DNA of 64,000 nt from Rhizobium sp. AC27/96 (lineage in GTDB: Bacteria; Pseudomonadota; Alphaproteobacteria; Rhizobiales; Rhizobiaceae), in assembly GCF_001692325.1 (NCBI RefSeq), contig NZ_LXKN01000001.1, positions 434,001 through 498,000 on the forward strand. The letters run 5' to 3'. Shown here in pieces: positions 36,666-44,842 of this stretch; within the stretch, counting starts at the first letter, position 1, and each line of letters begins with the position of its first letter. The notes below the pieces were generated by a model. The model saw only the letters and a program-made list of their open reading frames with translations, ran no database searches and was not told where the DNA came from. Both the position numbers and the translations under genes were made by a program.

Positions 36666-38789
36666 ATGAACATTGCGACCCCTATTCAAGCCAAACCCCG
36701 CATTGGTCACACGGCCTGTCCGCACGACTGTCCGTCCACCTGTGCGCTGGAGATCGAACTGACCGAGGATGGCCGGATGGGCCGCGTTCGCGGCGCCGGC
36801 GATCATTCCTACACATCCGGCGTCATCTGCGCCAAGGTCGCGCGTTATGCCGAGCGGCTCTATCATCCCGACCGTCTGATGAAGCCGCTGCGCCGCGCCG
36901 GCGCCAAGGGCGCGGGGAGTTGGCAGGAAATCTCCTGGGACGACGCTCTGGACGAGATCGCCGAGGCCTTCGTCAAGGCCGAGGCCAAGGATGGCAGCGA
37001 GGCGATCTGGCCCTATTTCTATGCCGGCACCATGGGTTGGGTGCAGCGCGATTCCATCGATCGCCTTCGCCACACCAAGCGTTATTCAGGCTTCTTTTCC
37101 TCGATTTGCACCAATCCGGCCTGGACCGGCTTTACCATGGCGACGGGCGTGCTGCGCGGCCCCGATCCGCGCGAGATGGGCCGCACGGACTGTATCGTCA
37201 TCTGGGGCACGAACGCGGTGGCTACGCAGGTCAATGTGATGACGCATGCGATCAAATCCCGCAAGGAACGTGGCGCCAAGATCGTCGTCGTCGATATCTA
37301 CGACAATCCGACGATGAAGCAGGCCGATCTGGCGCTGATCGTCAAGCCGGGCACGGATGCGGCGCTCGCCTGCGCCGTCATGCATGTCGCTTTCCGCGAC
37401 GGCTATGCCGACCGCGCCTATATGGCTAGATATGCCGACGATCCCTCAGGTCTTGAAGAGCATCTGAAGTCGAAGACGCCTGCCTGGGCCGCAGGTATCA
37501 CTGGTCTTTCGGTGGACGAGATCGAAGCCTTCGCCAAGCTGGTGGGAACCACGAAGAAGACCTATTTCCGCCTGGGCTATGGCTTCACCCGCCAGCGCAA
37601 CGGTGCCATCGCCATGCATGCGGCTGCCTCGATCGCCACGGTGCTGGGCTCCTGGCAATATGAAGGCGGCGGCGCCTTTCATTCGAACAGCGATATTTTC
37701 CGCATGGATGCGAGCGAGTTGACCGGCCGCGCCATGAAGGATGCTGACATCCGCATGATCGATCAGTCGCAGATCGGCCGGGCGCTGACCGGCGACGCCG
37801 TGGCGCTGCGCCATCGCGGCCCGGTGACGGCCATGCTGATCCAGAATACCAATCCGGTGAACATCGCGCCCGAGCAGCGGCTGGTGAAGCGTGGTTTCGC
37901 CCGCAGCGACCTTTTCGTCGCCGTGCACGAGCAGTTCATGACCGACACGGCCGAGATGGCCGATATCGTCATTCCCGCCACCATGTTCGTCGAGCATGAC
38001 GACATTTATCGTGCTGGCGGCCAGAACCATATTCTTCTTGGCCCGAAGCTTGTGGAGCCGCCACCGACGGTACGCAGCAACCTTTTCGTCATCGAGGAAC
38101 TGGCCAAGCGCCTTGGCGTGGCGGATCGTCCCGGCTTCGGCTTTTCCGCCCGCGAGATGGTCGATCGGATTCTGACGAAAAGCGGGCTGCCGGATTACGA
38201 TCATTTCCTCGAGCACAAATGGTTCGACCGCCAGCCGGCCTTCGAGGATGCTCATTTCCTGAACGGTTTCGGCCATCCCGACGGCAAGTTCCGCTTCCGT
38301 CCGGATTGGGTCAACCAGCCCGCGCCGAACCGTCCGCCGTCCGCCGTTGGATTGCTTGGCCCGTATATGGAGTTGCCGGAATTTCCGGATCAGGTCGACG
38401 TGATCGAAGTGGCCGATCCCGAGCATCCGTTCAGGCTCGCCACCTCGCCAGCGCGCAATTTCCTCAATTCGAGCTTCGCGGAAACCAAGACTTCCCGGCA
38501 GAAGGAAGGACGTCCCGAAGTGATGATCAATCCGGCCGATGCCGAGCGGCTCGATATCATCAATGGAGAGCTGATCCGCATCGGCAATATGCGGGGCGAT
38601 ATTCGTCTCCACGCGCGCGTCACCACAGAGGTAAAACCCGGCGTGCTCATCGCCGAAGGTCTGTGGTCGAACAAGGCCCATGTCGACGGTGAAGGCATCA
38701 ACGTGCTCACCGGCGCCGATCCGGTCGCGCCCTATGGCGGCGCGGCGGTTCACGACAACAAGGTATGGCTTCGCAAGGATATGGCATGA
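36666..38789 (+). CDS. Molybdopterin oxidoreductase (DMSO reductase superfamily)
   Basis: A molybdenum enzyme of about 707 residues in the Mo-bisMGD family. The N-terminal [4Fe-4S] site is HTACPHDCPSTC with the fourth Cys in ICAK, and the molybdopterin-binding and dinucleotide-binding domains fill the rest (IVIWGTNAVATQ, IQNTNPVNIAPEQ, LNSSFAETKTS). No Tat signal is visible, so it is probably cytoplasmic. It resembles formate-dehydrogenase-like and assimilatory-nitrate-reductase-like enzymes, but there are no partner subunits and the substrate is unknown. The ATG at 36666 was chosen by homology although its ribosome site is weak. Its stop overlaps the start of the NUDIX gene (ATGA). Confidence 0.87.
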   Translation: MNIATPIQAKPRIGHTACPHDCPSTCALEIELTEDGRMGRVRGAGDHSYTSGVICAKVARYAERLYHPDRLMKPLRRAGAKGAGSWQEISWDDALDEIAEAFVKAEAKDGSEAIWPYFYAGTMGWVQRDSIDRLRHTKRYSGFFSSICTNPAWTGFTMATGVLRGPDPREMGRTDCIVIWGTNAVATQVNVMTHAIKSRKERGAKIVVVDIYDNPTMKQADLALIVKPGTDAALACAVMHVAFRDGYADRAYMARYADDPSGLEEHLKSKTPAWAAGITGLSVDEIEAFAKLVGTTKKTYFRLGYGFTRQRNGAIAMHAAASIATVLGSWQYEGGGAFHSNSDIFRMDASELTGRAMKDADIRMIDQSQIGRALTGDAVALRHRGPVTAMLIQNTNPVNIAPEQRLVKRGFARSDLFVAVHEQFMTDTAEMADIVIPATMFVEHDDIYRAGGQNHILLGPKLVEPPPTVRSNLFVIEELAKRLGVADRPGFGFSAREMVDRILTKSGLPDYDHFLEHKWFDRQPAFEDAHFLNGFGHPDGKFRFRPDWVNQPAPNRPPSAVGLLGPYMELPEFPDQVDVIEVADPEHPFRLATSPARNFLNSSFAETKTSRQKEGRPEVMINPADAERLDIINGELIRIGNMRGDIRLHARVTTEVKPGVLIAEGLWSNKAHVDGEGINVLTGADPVAPYGGAAVHDNKVWLRKDMA

Positions 38790-39379
38790 CCGAATTTGGA
38801 AAGGCGAAAGCCGAGATCGTCAACGAAAAGACGTTGGCGGATCAATGGACGCGGCTGAGCAGCTACGATCTCGACTACACGGATTCGCGCGGCGAAAAGC
38901 ACCGGGTCAAGCGCGAGATCTATCATCGCACGCCCGCCGCCTGCATCCTGCTTTATGATCCCAACCGTGAGACGGTGGTGCTTGTCCGCCAATACCGCCT
39001 GCCATCGCAGCTGGTCGGCATGCCGGCATGGATGATCGAAGTGCCCGCCGGCTTGCTCGATGGAGACGATCCGGAAGCTGCGATCCGCCGCGAAGCCATG
39101 GAGGAAACCGGGTTTCGCATTCGCGACGTCCGCTTCCTCTTCAAGGCGCTGACCTCTCCTGGGTCGGTGACCGAGGTCATACACTTCTTTGCTGCGGTGG
39201 TCGATACGGCGGATCGCATCGCCGACGGTGGCGGGCTTGCCGAGGAACATGAAGACATCGAGGTTCTGGAAGTCCGCTTGTCCGAAGCCATGGGCATGAT
39301 CGAGGCGGGCGATATTTACGACGCAAAGACGATCATGCTGCTGCAATGGGCAGTCCTGAACAAGGCCAGCCTGACGTAA
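38786..39379 (+). CDS. NUDIX hydrolase, NudK-like
   Basis: A 197-residue NUDIX enzyme. The box region is AGLLDGDDPEAAIRREAMEE followed by TGF. This has the same shortened spacing as E. coli NudK (GDP-mannose pyrophosphatase), rather than that of ADP-ribose pyrophosphatase, and the first acidic residue is Asp rather than Glu. NudK-type enzymes cleave nucleotide-sugar pyrophosphates to sugar phosphate and NMP. The ATG overlaps the stop of the molybdoenzyme gene by four bases, so the two are translationally coupled. This makes an action on a molybdenum dinucleotide cofactor an open possibility. Confidence 0.88.
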   Translation: MTEFGKAKAEIVNEKTLADQWTRLSSYDLDYTDSRGEKHRVKREIYHRTPAACILLYDPNRETVVLVRQYRLPSQLVGMPAWMIEVPAGLLDGDDPEAAIRREAMEETGFRIRDVRFLFKALTSPGSVTEVIHFFAAVVDTADRIADGGGLAEEHEDIEVLEVRLSEAMGMIEAGDIYDAKTIMLLQWAVLNKASLT

Positions 39380-39456
39380 GCAGGCGGACGGTCGGGAGGT
39401 ATATTCCCGGCGTTCATCATCATGTCACGAATCGGGGCTAACGGGGCGTCTTGATC

Positions 39457-39476
39457 GGAAACATTCGAATGTTTCC
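39457..39476. promoter_or_regulatory. Perfect 20-bp palindrome upstream of the phnM-like gene
   Basis: GGAAACATTCGAATGTTTCC reads the same on both strands and lies 41 bases before the ATG of the phnM-like gene. The symmetry, length and position fit an operator for a dimeric regulator. The regulator is unknown. Confidence 0.55.
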
Positions 39477-39517
39477 CGACCGCCTTCGATATTTGACGCT
39501 GTTTCAGGAGAAAGCCG

Positions 39518-40687
39518 ATGTGGCTCAGCAATTTCACGCTCGTTCTTCCCAATGAAGTCGTCGAGAGCGGCGCGGTGCGCATCGAGGACGGCGTGATTGC
39601 CGAAATCCGCTCCGAGCCAGTGGAACAGCCGACATTCGATGGTGGCGGGCGTCTGCTGATGCCGGGTTTTGTCGATCTTCACTGTGACATGATCGAGCGC
39701 GAGATCGCCCCTCGACCGAATGCCATGATGCCGATCGATTTCGGCATTCACGAGCTCGACAAGAAGCTGGCCGCTGCCGGCGTTACCACAGCCTTTGCCG
39801 CGCTCTCCTTTGCGACCGAAAGCGTCTACGGTCATGTCCGCTCGCTTGAAACCACTTCGGCGGTCATCCGTGGCATCAACGGCCTGCGCGATGAACTGTT
39901 GATCGATCATCGTGTCCATGCCCGCTACGAGATCACCAATCTCGGCGCCGCTCCGACGCTGGAGCGGCTGCTGGAAGAGGGCTCCGTCGATATGGTCTCG
40001 CTCACGGACCATACGCCGGGGCAGGGGCAATACAACGATATCGAAAGCTATATCCGCAGCATGTCCGAGCGCCGCTCCATGTCGCGCGAGGCGGCCGAGG
40101 AAGTCGTGGCAAAGCGTATCGCGCAGCGCCAGGATCCCGAGATCGAGCGCAAGCTGCATGACGTGGTCGGGCTTTCGCTGAAGCATAAGCTGTCGCTGGC
40201 CTCGCATGATGATGACAGCGCCGAAAAGGTTGCGGCGATGCACGATCTCGGCGTCACGATCAGCGAATTTCCAGTCACCGGACCGGCAGCCGAAGAAGCC
40301 TGCCGACGCGGTCTCTGGACCTTGATGGGTGCGCCGAACGCGTTGCGCGGTCAGTCCATGTCCGGCAATCTCAGTGCGCTGGATGCGGCTCGCTCCGGCC
40401 TGCTCGGCATCATCGCCGCCGATTATCATCCGGCCGCCTTCGTGCCGGCAATCTTCAAGATCGCCGATGTTGTCGCAGGCGGTCTGCCGGTTGCCGTTGC
40501 GACAGCAACGTCCAATGCCGCGCGCTCGGCCGGCCTCAAGGATCGCGGCGAAATCGCCGTCGGCCAGCTTGCCGATCTGGTGGCAGTCGAGCCAGGCTCG
40601 GTTCACCGCATCCGCGCAACCTTCCGCGGCGGCCGCATCGTCTATAGCGACGGCACGCTGCATCCGCTGATGGCGCTGGCGGCCTGA
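39518..40687 (+). CDS. PhnM-like amidohydrolase, without a phn cluster
   Basis: A 389-residue amidohydrolase matching PhnM (alpha-D-ribose 1-methylphosphonate 5-triphosphate diphosphatase). The metal motif is PGFVDLHCDMIE (where HxH is replaced by HCD, as in PhnM), followed by a lysine-containing segment, SLTDHTPGQG, LASHDDDS and a C-terminal IIAADYHPAAF with the last metal ligand region. In C-P lyase clusters phnM sits with phnG-L; none of those genes is nearby, so the complete pathway would have to lie elsewhere. A palindrome lies just upstream. The true substrate of this isolated copy is uncertain. Confidence 0.83.
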   Translation: MWLSNFTLVLPNEVVESGAVRIEDGVIAEIRSEPVEQPTFDGGGRLLMPGFVDLHCDMIEREIAPRPNAMMPIDFGIHELDKKLAAAGVTTAFAALSFATESVYGHVRSLETTSAVIRGINGLRDELLIDHRVHARYEITNLGAAPTLERLLEEGSVDMVSLTDHTPGQGQYNDIESYIRSMSERRSMSREAAEEVVAKRIAQRQDPEIERKLHDVVGLSLKHKLSLASHDDDSAEKVAAMHDLGVTISEFPVTGPAAEEACRRGLWTLMGAPNALRGQSMSGNLSALDAARSGLLGIIAADYHPAAFVPAIFKIADVVAGGLPVAVATATSNAARSAGLKDRGEIAVGQLADLVAVEPGSVHRIRATFRGGRIVYSDGTLHPLMALAA

Positions 40688-40724
40688 AAGGAAAATTGAA
40701 GGGGCGTATCGATGCGCTCAGCGG

Positions 40725-40933
40725 CCCCCTCATCCGCGCTTCGGGCACCTTCTCCCCAAGGGGAGAAGGGGTTTGCTGGATGCAACACCCTCCGGAAAAC
40801 GGGGTCATCAAGAGGGTGAAACTTCCGCAATCAAAAATACACATGCCGAAAGGAATAGCTTTCTGCTGGCATGAGAGGTCAGTAACCCCCTTCTCCCCTC
40901 GGGGAGAAGGTGCCCGAAGGGCGGATGAGGGGG
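40725..40933. repeat. Paired inverted RIME-like repeats
   Basis: Two arms of about 48 bases (40725-40772 and 40885-40933) are inverted copies with few differences. Each contains the palindrome CTTCTCCCC/GGGGAGAAG and the words CTCATCCGC and TTCGGGCACC. They enclose about 110 bases without a gene. The words match the Rhizobium intergenic mosaic elements as I remember them. The block separates the phnM-like gene from purN and could form one long hairpin. Confidence 0.75.
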
Positions 40934-40955
40934 CGTTTGGCGCCGAACTCTCTAA

Positions 40956-41627
40956 TTAACTCGCATCACCGAGCAGTGACACGACCTGCTGCCCTTTGGC
41001 GGCAGGCGTTTTGGCAAGGCTCACGGCCTTGCCGCCGTCCATCCTGACATTGCCTTCCGCGAAGAGGCGCAGCGACTGCGGATAGATCTGATGCTCGATC
41101 GTCAGTACGCGGGCAGCCAGCGCGTCCGCCGTGTCATCGGTCAAGACGGGTACGGCGGCCTGGCCGATCACCGGGCCTTCATCCATGCCTTCGGTGACGA
41201 AATGCACCGTGCAGCCGGCGATGCGCATGCCGGCGTCGATGGCGCGCTGATGCGTATGGAGGCCGGGGAAAAGCGGCAGCAGGGAAGGATGGATATTGAT
41301 GATCCGGCCTTCGTAAGCCTGGATGAAGCGGCCGGAAAGCAGCCGCATGTAGCCCGCAAGGCAGATGATGTCGGGCGAGAGGGCCGCAAGCTGCGCAAGG
41401 ATCGCCTCTTCATGGGCTTCCTTGCTGGCAAAATCCTTGCGGACGAAAGAGAATGTGGCAATGCCTTCGGCGGCGGCTTTCGCCAGTCCACCGGCATCGG
41501 CCTTGTCGGCGATGACACCGACGATCTCGGCCGGATAGTCGGCGGCCTTCGTGGCTTTCAGAAGAGCCAGCATATTGGAGCCGCCGCCGGAGATGAAGAC
41601 GACGACGCGTTTGCGCGGCGTGGTCAT
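40956..41627 (-). CDS. purN: Phosphoribosylglycinamide formyltransferase PurN
   Basis: Transfers a formyl group from 10-formyltetrahydrofolate to GAR in purine biosynthesis. The protein is 223 residues. It opens with [20 protein letters not shown], and the catalytic region is seen in [17 protein letters not shown] (Asn and His) followed by [17 protein letters not shown] with the catalytic Asp. The start at 41627 overlaps the purM stop by four bases (ATGA). Longer in-frame readings upstream run through purM and are not real. purM-purN is a common purine operon. Confidence 0.96.
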   Translation of the reverse strand: MTTPRKRVVVFISGGGSNMLALLKATKAADYPAEIVGVIADKADAGGLAKAAAEGIATFSFVRKDFASKEAHEEAILAQLAALSPDIICLAGYMRLLSGRFIQAYEGRIINIHPSLLPLFPGLHTHQRAIDAGMRIAGCTVHFVTEGMDEGPVIGQAAVPVLTDDTADALAARVLTIEHQIYPQSLRLFAEGNVRMDGGKAVSLAKTPAAKGQQVVSLLGDAS

Positions 41628-42697
41628 AGAGCCAGCGTGCCCTTGTAGACGGTGCCGTGAGCGCCTTCTTCGCGCGCGATCATGCGACCGAGTGTGATGA
41701 CTGCCTCGCCCTCGGCTTCGAGTGCGGCCTTGACGGCAGTAACATTTTCCGGCGCCACGACGACGATCATGCCGACGCCGCAATTGAAGGTGCGCAGCAT
41801 TTCCTTGGCTTCGACGCCGCCTGTCTTGGCGAGCCACGAGAAGACCGGCGGCACCTTGACGGCGGCCAGATCGATTTCTGCGGCCAGATGCTTTGGCAGC
41901 ACGCGCGGGATATTTTCAGGGAAACCGCCGCCGGTGATATGGGCGAGCGCCTTCAGAGCATGGGTCTCGCGGATGGCCTTGAGCAGCGGCTTCACATAGA
42001 TGCGTGTCGGCGTCAGCAGCGCTTCGCCGAGTGCCTTACCTTCGGCGAAAGGAGCCGGCGCATCCCAGCCGAGGCCGGAAAGTTCGACGATCTTGCGCAC
42101 CAGCGAAAAGCCGTTGGAATGGACGCCGGAGGAGGCAAGGCCGAGAATAATGTCGCCTTCGGCAATATCGCCCGAGGGCAGCAACTGACCGCGTTCGGCA
42201 GCACCAACGGCAAAGCCAGCCAGATCGTAATCGCCATGGGAATACATGCCCGGCATCTCGGCCGTTTCGCCGCCGATCAGCGCGCAGCCCGCATCGCGGC
42301 AGCCGGCGGCAATCCCGCCGACGATCGCCGCGCCCTGGTCGGGGTCGAGCTTGCCCGTGGCGAAGTAATCGAGGAAGAACAAAGGCTCGGCGCCCTGGAC
42401 AACCAGATCGTTGACACACATGGCGACGAGGTCGATGCCGACTGTGTCGTGATAATTCGCGTCGATGGCGATCTTCAGCTTGGTGCCGACGCCGTCATTG
42501 GCAGCCACCAGCACAGGGTCGGTAAAGCCCGCGGCCTTCAGGTCGAACAGGCCGCCGAAGCCGCCGATTTCGCCATCGGCGCCGGGGCGGCGCGTCGAGC
42601 GCACGGCAGGCTTGATCTTTTCGACGAGCAGGTTGCCGGCATCGATATCGACACCCGCGTCGCTATAGGTCAGACCGTTTTTTCCAGACTGGCTCAT
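41624..42697 (-). CDS. purM: Phosphoribosylformylglycinamidine cyclo-ligase PurM
   Basis: Makes aminoimidazole ribonucleotide from FGAM with ATP. The protein is 357 residues. Seen blocks are [14 protein letters not shown], the glycine-rich [18 protein letters not shown]-site residues in [14 protein letters not shown], and [16 protein letters not shown]. It is translationally coupled to purN. It is divergent from the PerM-like gene with about 220 bases between, which likely contain the purine promoter; no PurR-type operator was recognised. Confidence 0.97.
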   Translation of the reverse strand: MSQSGKNGLTYSDAGVDIDAGNLLVEKIKPAVRSTRRPGADGEIGGFGGLFDLKAAGFTDPVLVAANDGVGTKLKIAIDANYHDTVGIDLVAMCVNDLVVQGAEPLFFLDYFATGKLDPDQGAAIVGGIAAGCRDAGCALIGGETAEMPGMYSHGDYDLAGFAVGAAERGQLLPSGDIAEGDIILGLASSGVHSNGFSLVRKIVELSGLGWDAPAPFAEGKALGEALLTPTRIYVKPLLKAIRETHALKALAHITGGGFPENIPRVLPKHLAAEIDLAAVKVPPVFSWLAKTGGVEAKEMLRTFNCGVGMIVVVAPENVTAVKAALEAEGEAVITLGRMIAREEGAHGTVYKGTLAL

Positions 42698-42917
42698 GCT
42701 TGCGCCTCCGATGGCCGCCCTTCGTCTCGACAGGGCTTCGATCGGGTCGCCATTGCATGATAGGGCCGTTTATGCAAGGCGCAAGCGCCTCAAACCCCTC
42801 GATTTCCCCGCTTCACAGCGCATGAAGCCGATTTCCGGTCTGAGGCTTGACCATAATTGCAGCATCATCCTATGTCCTAAGCAGGTGGCAGGTAGGCCGG
42901 AAACAGCGGGGAAGTCG

Positions 42918-44048
42918 ATGGAGCAAAAGGTCAGCGGAGCGAGCCTCAAGCGTCAAGTCACGTTCTGGGTGATCGTGCTCGTCGTCTTCATCAGCTTTGT
43001 CTATATCTTCAGTACGATCCTGCTGCCGTTCATCGCCGGCATGGCGGTCGCCTATTTTCTCGATCCGATCGCTGACCGGCTGGAAAGGCTCGGCCTTAGC
43101 CGCCTGATGGCGACGGTGGTGATCCTCGTATCCTTTGTGCTGGTCTTCGCCCTGGCGCTGACGATCGTCATTCCGATCATCATCAACCAGTTCAACGACT
43201 TCATTCAGCACATACCGACCTATGTGCAGCAGATACAGCAGCTGATTGCCAAGGCGCAGACAATGGTGCTGCCGGACTGGATCCGCAATCAGCTCGGCGC
43301 GATCAAGGACAATTTCTCCAGCATCATGTCGGAAGGCCTGAGTTTTGTCGGCGGCCTGTTCGCGCAGCTCTGGAGTTCCGGCAAGGCGCTCGTCAACATC
43401 CTCTCGCTGATGGTGGTTACACCCGTCGTCGCCTTCTACATGCTGCTCGATTGGGACCGGATGATCGCCAAGGTGGATGCCTGGGTCCCGCGTGACCACG
43501 TCGCCACCGTCAGGCAGATTGCTCGCGAGATCGATCAGGCGATTGCCGGTTTCATTCGCGGGCAGGGCTCGCTCTGCATTATCCTTGGTGTGTATTATGG
43601 TGTCGGACTCTCACTCGTTGGCTTGAATTTCGGTCTTCTGATCGGCCTGTTCGCCGGGATGATCAGCTTCATACCCTACGTAGGGTCGATGGTCGGCTTG
43701 GTTCTGGCCGTCGGCGTGGCTTTGGTCCAGTTCTGGCCCGACTATCTTTGGGTCGGCCTGACGCTCGCGGTCTTCTTCACCGGTCAGTTCCTTGAGGGTA
43801 ACGTGCTGCAGCCGAAGCTCGTCGGCGAAAGCGTTGGCCTGCATCCGGTCTGGCTGATGTTCGCGCTTTTCGCCTTCGGTGCCCTTTTCGGCTTTGTCGG
43901 TCTGTTGATCGCAGTTCCGGCCGCTGCAGCCTGCGGCGTCCTTGTCCGGTTTGCCCTTTCGCGATACCTTCAGAGTGATCTCTATCACGGCCGTTCGGAA
44001 GCAGGTAAGGCGCGCAGAGCCAAGGCCGTTAAGCCCGAGAACAGCTAG
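42918..44048 (+). CDS. AI-2E family transporter (PerM-like)
   Basis: An inner-membrane protein of about 376 residues with the seven-to-eight-helix AI-2E/PerM layout: two N-terminal helices (about 15-35 and 40-60), a third, a long amphipathic stretch with IPTYVQQIQQLIAKAQ (about 100-160), then four or five helices including the PYVGSMVGLVLAVGVALVQF block. Members export varied small molecules; function here is unknown. The ATG at 42918 follows GCGGGGAAG; an upstream in-frame start would add 74 implausible residues. It lies two bases before hdaA, a linkage seen in other alphaproteobacteria. Confidence 0.88.
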   Translation: MEQKVSGASLKRQVTFWVIVLVVFISFVYIFSTILLPFIAGMAVAYFLDPIADRLERLGLSRLMATVVILVSFVLVFALALTIVIPIIINQFNDFIQHIPTYVQQIQQLIAKAQTMVLPDWIRNQLGAIKDNFSSIMSEGLSFVGGLFAQLWSSGKALVNILSLMVVTPVVAFYMLLDWDRMIAKVDAWVPRDHVATVRQIAREIDQAIAGFIRGQGSLCIILGVYYGVGLSLVGLNFGLLIGLFAGMISFIPYVGSMVGLVLAVGVALVQFWPDYLWVGLTLAVFFTGQFLEGNVLQPKLVGESVGLHPVWLMFALFAFGALFGFVGLLIAVPAAAACGVLVRFALSRYLQSDLYHGRSEAGKARRAKAVKPENS

Positions 44049-44050
44049 AC

Positions 44051-44764
44051 ATGACCGATACAAAAAATGCTGATGTGAGGCGCAAGACCGCTGAACAGCT
44101 ACCCTTGGCCTTTACGCACGACCCCGCAAGCGGCCGTGACGACCTGCTCGTCGCCAATCCTTTGAGCGCTGCCGTGAAGATCGTCGATGCCTGGCCGCAT
44201 TGGCCGTCGCCGGTGGTGATCCTTGCAGGTCCGGTCGGCTCGGGAAAATCGCATCTCGCCAATATCTGGAGCGAAAGATGCGATGCGACATCAATCCACC
44301 CGGTGGCCGGCGCCAATGCTGCCGTCGTGGCGGCGAACGGTCCGGTCGTCTTCGAAGATGTGGATCGGCTCGGCTTTGACGATACCGAGCTATTCCATGT
44401 CATCAATAGCGTCAGGGAAAACGGCAGCAGCTTGCTGATGACCACGCGTCTGTGGCCGATGTCCTGGCCGGTGACGTTGCCCGATCTACGTTCTCGCCTG
44501 AAGGCGGCGACGGTGGTCGAGATCGGTGAGCCGGACGAGGAATTGCTGTCGCAGGTGATCGTAAAACTCTTTGCCGACCGCCAGCTTTATATCGATGACA
44601 AACTCGTCCTTTATATCGTCAATCGAATGGAGCGTTCCATGAACGCCGCGCAGTTGATCGTCGATCGGCTGGATCGGCTGGCGCTTGCGCGAGGCACGCG
44701 AATTACGCGTGTGCTGGCGACTGAAGTGTTGAATGAACTGGGTAATGCCGCTCAACCCGATTGA
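44051..44764 (+). CDS. hdaA: DnaA regulatory inactivator HdaA
   Basis: A 237-residue AAA+ protein homologous to the DnaA ATPase domain but lacking its DNA-binding domain. Hda-type proteins bind the sliding clamp and stimulate DnaA-ATP hydrolysis, preventing over-initiation of replication. Seen features are a clamp-binding-like N-terminal segment EQLPLAF, Walker A GPVGSGKSHLANIW, Walker B VVFEDVDRL, and the RSRLKAA arginine-finger region. It is in an apparent operon with the PerM-like gene. It lies upstream of ppk. Confidence 0.88.
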   Translation: MTDTKNADVRRKTAEQLPLAFTHDPASGRDDLLVANPLSAAVKIVDAWPHWPSPVVILAGPVGSGKSHLANIWSERCDATSIHPVAGANAAVVAANGPVVFEDVDRLGFDDTELFHVINSVRENGSSLLMTTRLWPMSWPVTLPDLRSRLKAATVVEIGEPDEELLSQVIVKLFADRQLYIDDKLVLYIVNRMERSMNAAQLIVDRLDRLALARGTRITRVLATEVLNELGNAAQPD

Positions 44765-44765
44765 G

Positions 44766-44805
44766 CTGATGTTGAACTGTCACAGTTCCGTCGTCAAACT
44801 GATAT
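44766..44805 (+). promoter_or_regulatory. Pho-box-like array upstream of ppk
   Basis: Four seven-base units spaced exactly 11 bases apart: CTGATGT (44766), CTGTCAC (44777), CCGTCGT (44788) and CTGATAT (44799). The rhizobial PhoB site consists of CTGTCAT units at 11-base spacing. The second unit matches best, the others partly. The array ends 37 bases before the ppk ATG and starts just at the hdaA stop. A PhoB-dependent ppk promoter is predicted. Confidence 0.5.
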
Positions 44806-44842
44806 ACGTGGCACATGGGTTAGAGATGAGGGTAGGTGGAAC

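Noticed and set aside
40725..40933. Repeat pair considered as a CRISPR or insertion sequence end
   Set aside because: Only two inverted arms, no spaced direct repeats, no transposase gene and no target-site duplication seen.
41628..41837. 70-codon N-terminal extension of purN
   Set aside because: It runs inside purM in another frame and has arginine-rich chance composition; the ATGA start at 41627 fits the family.
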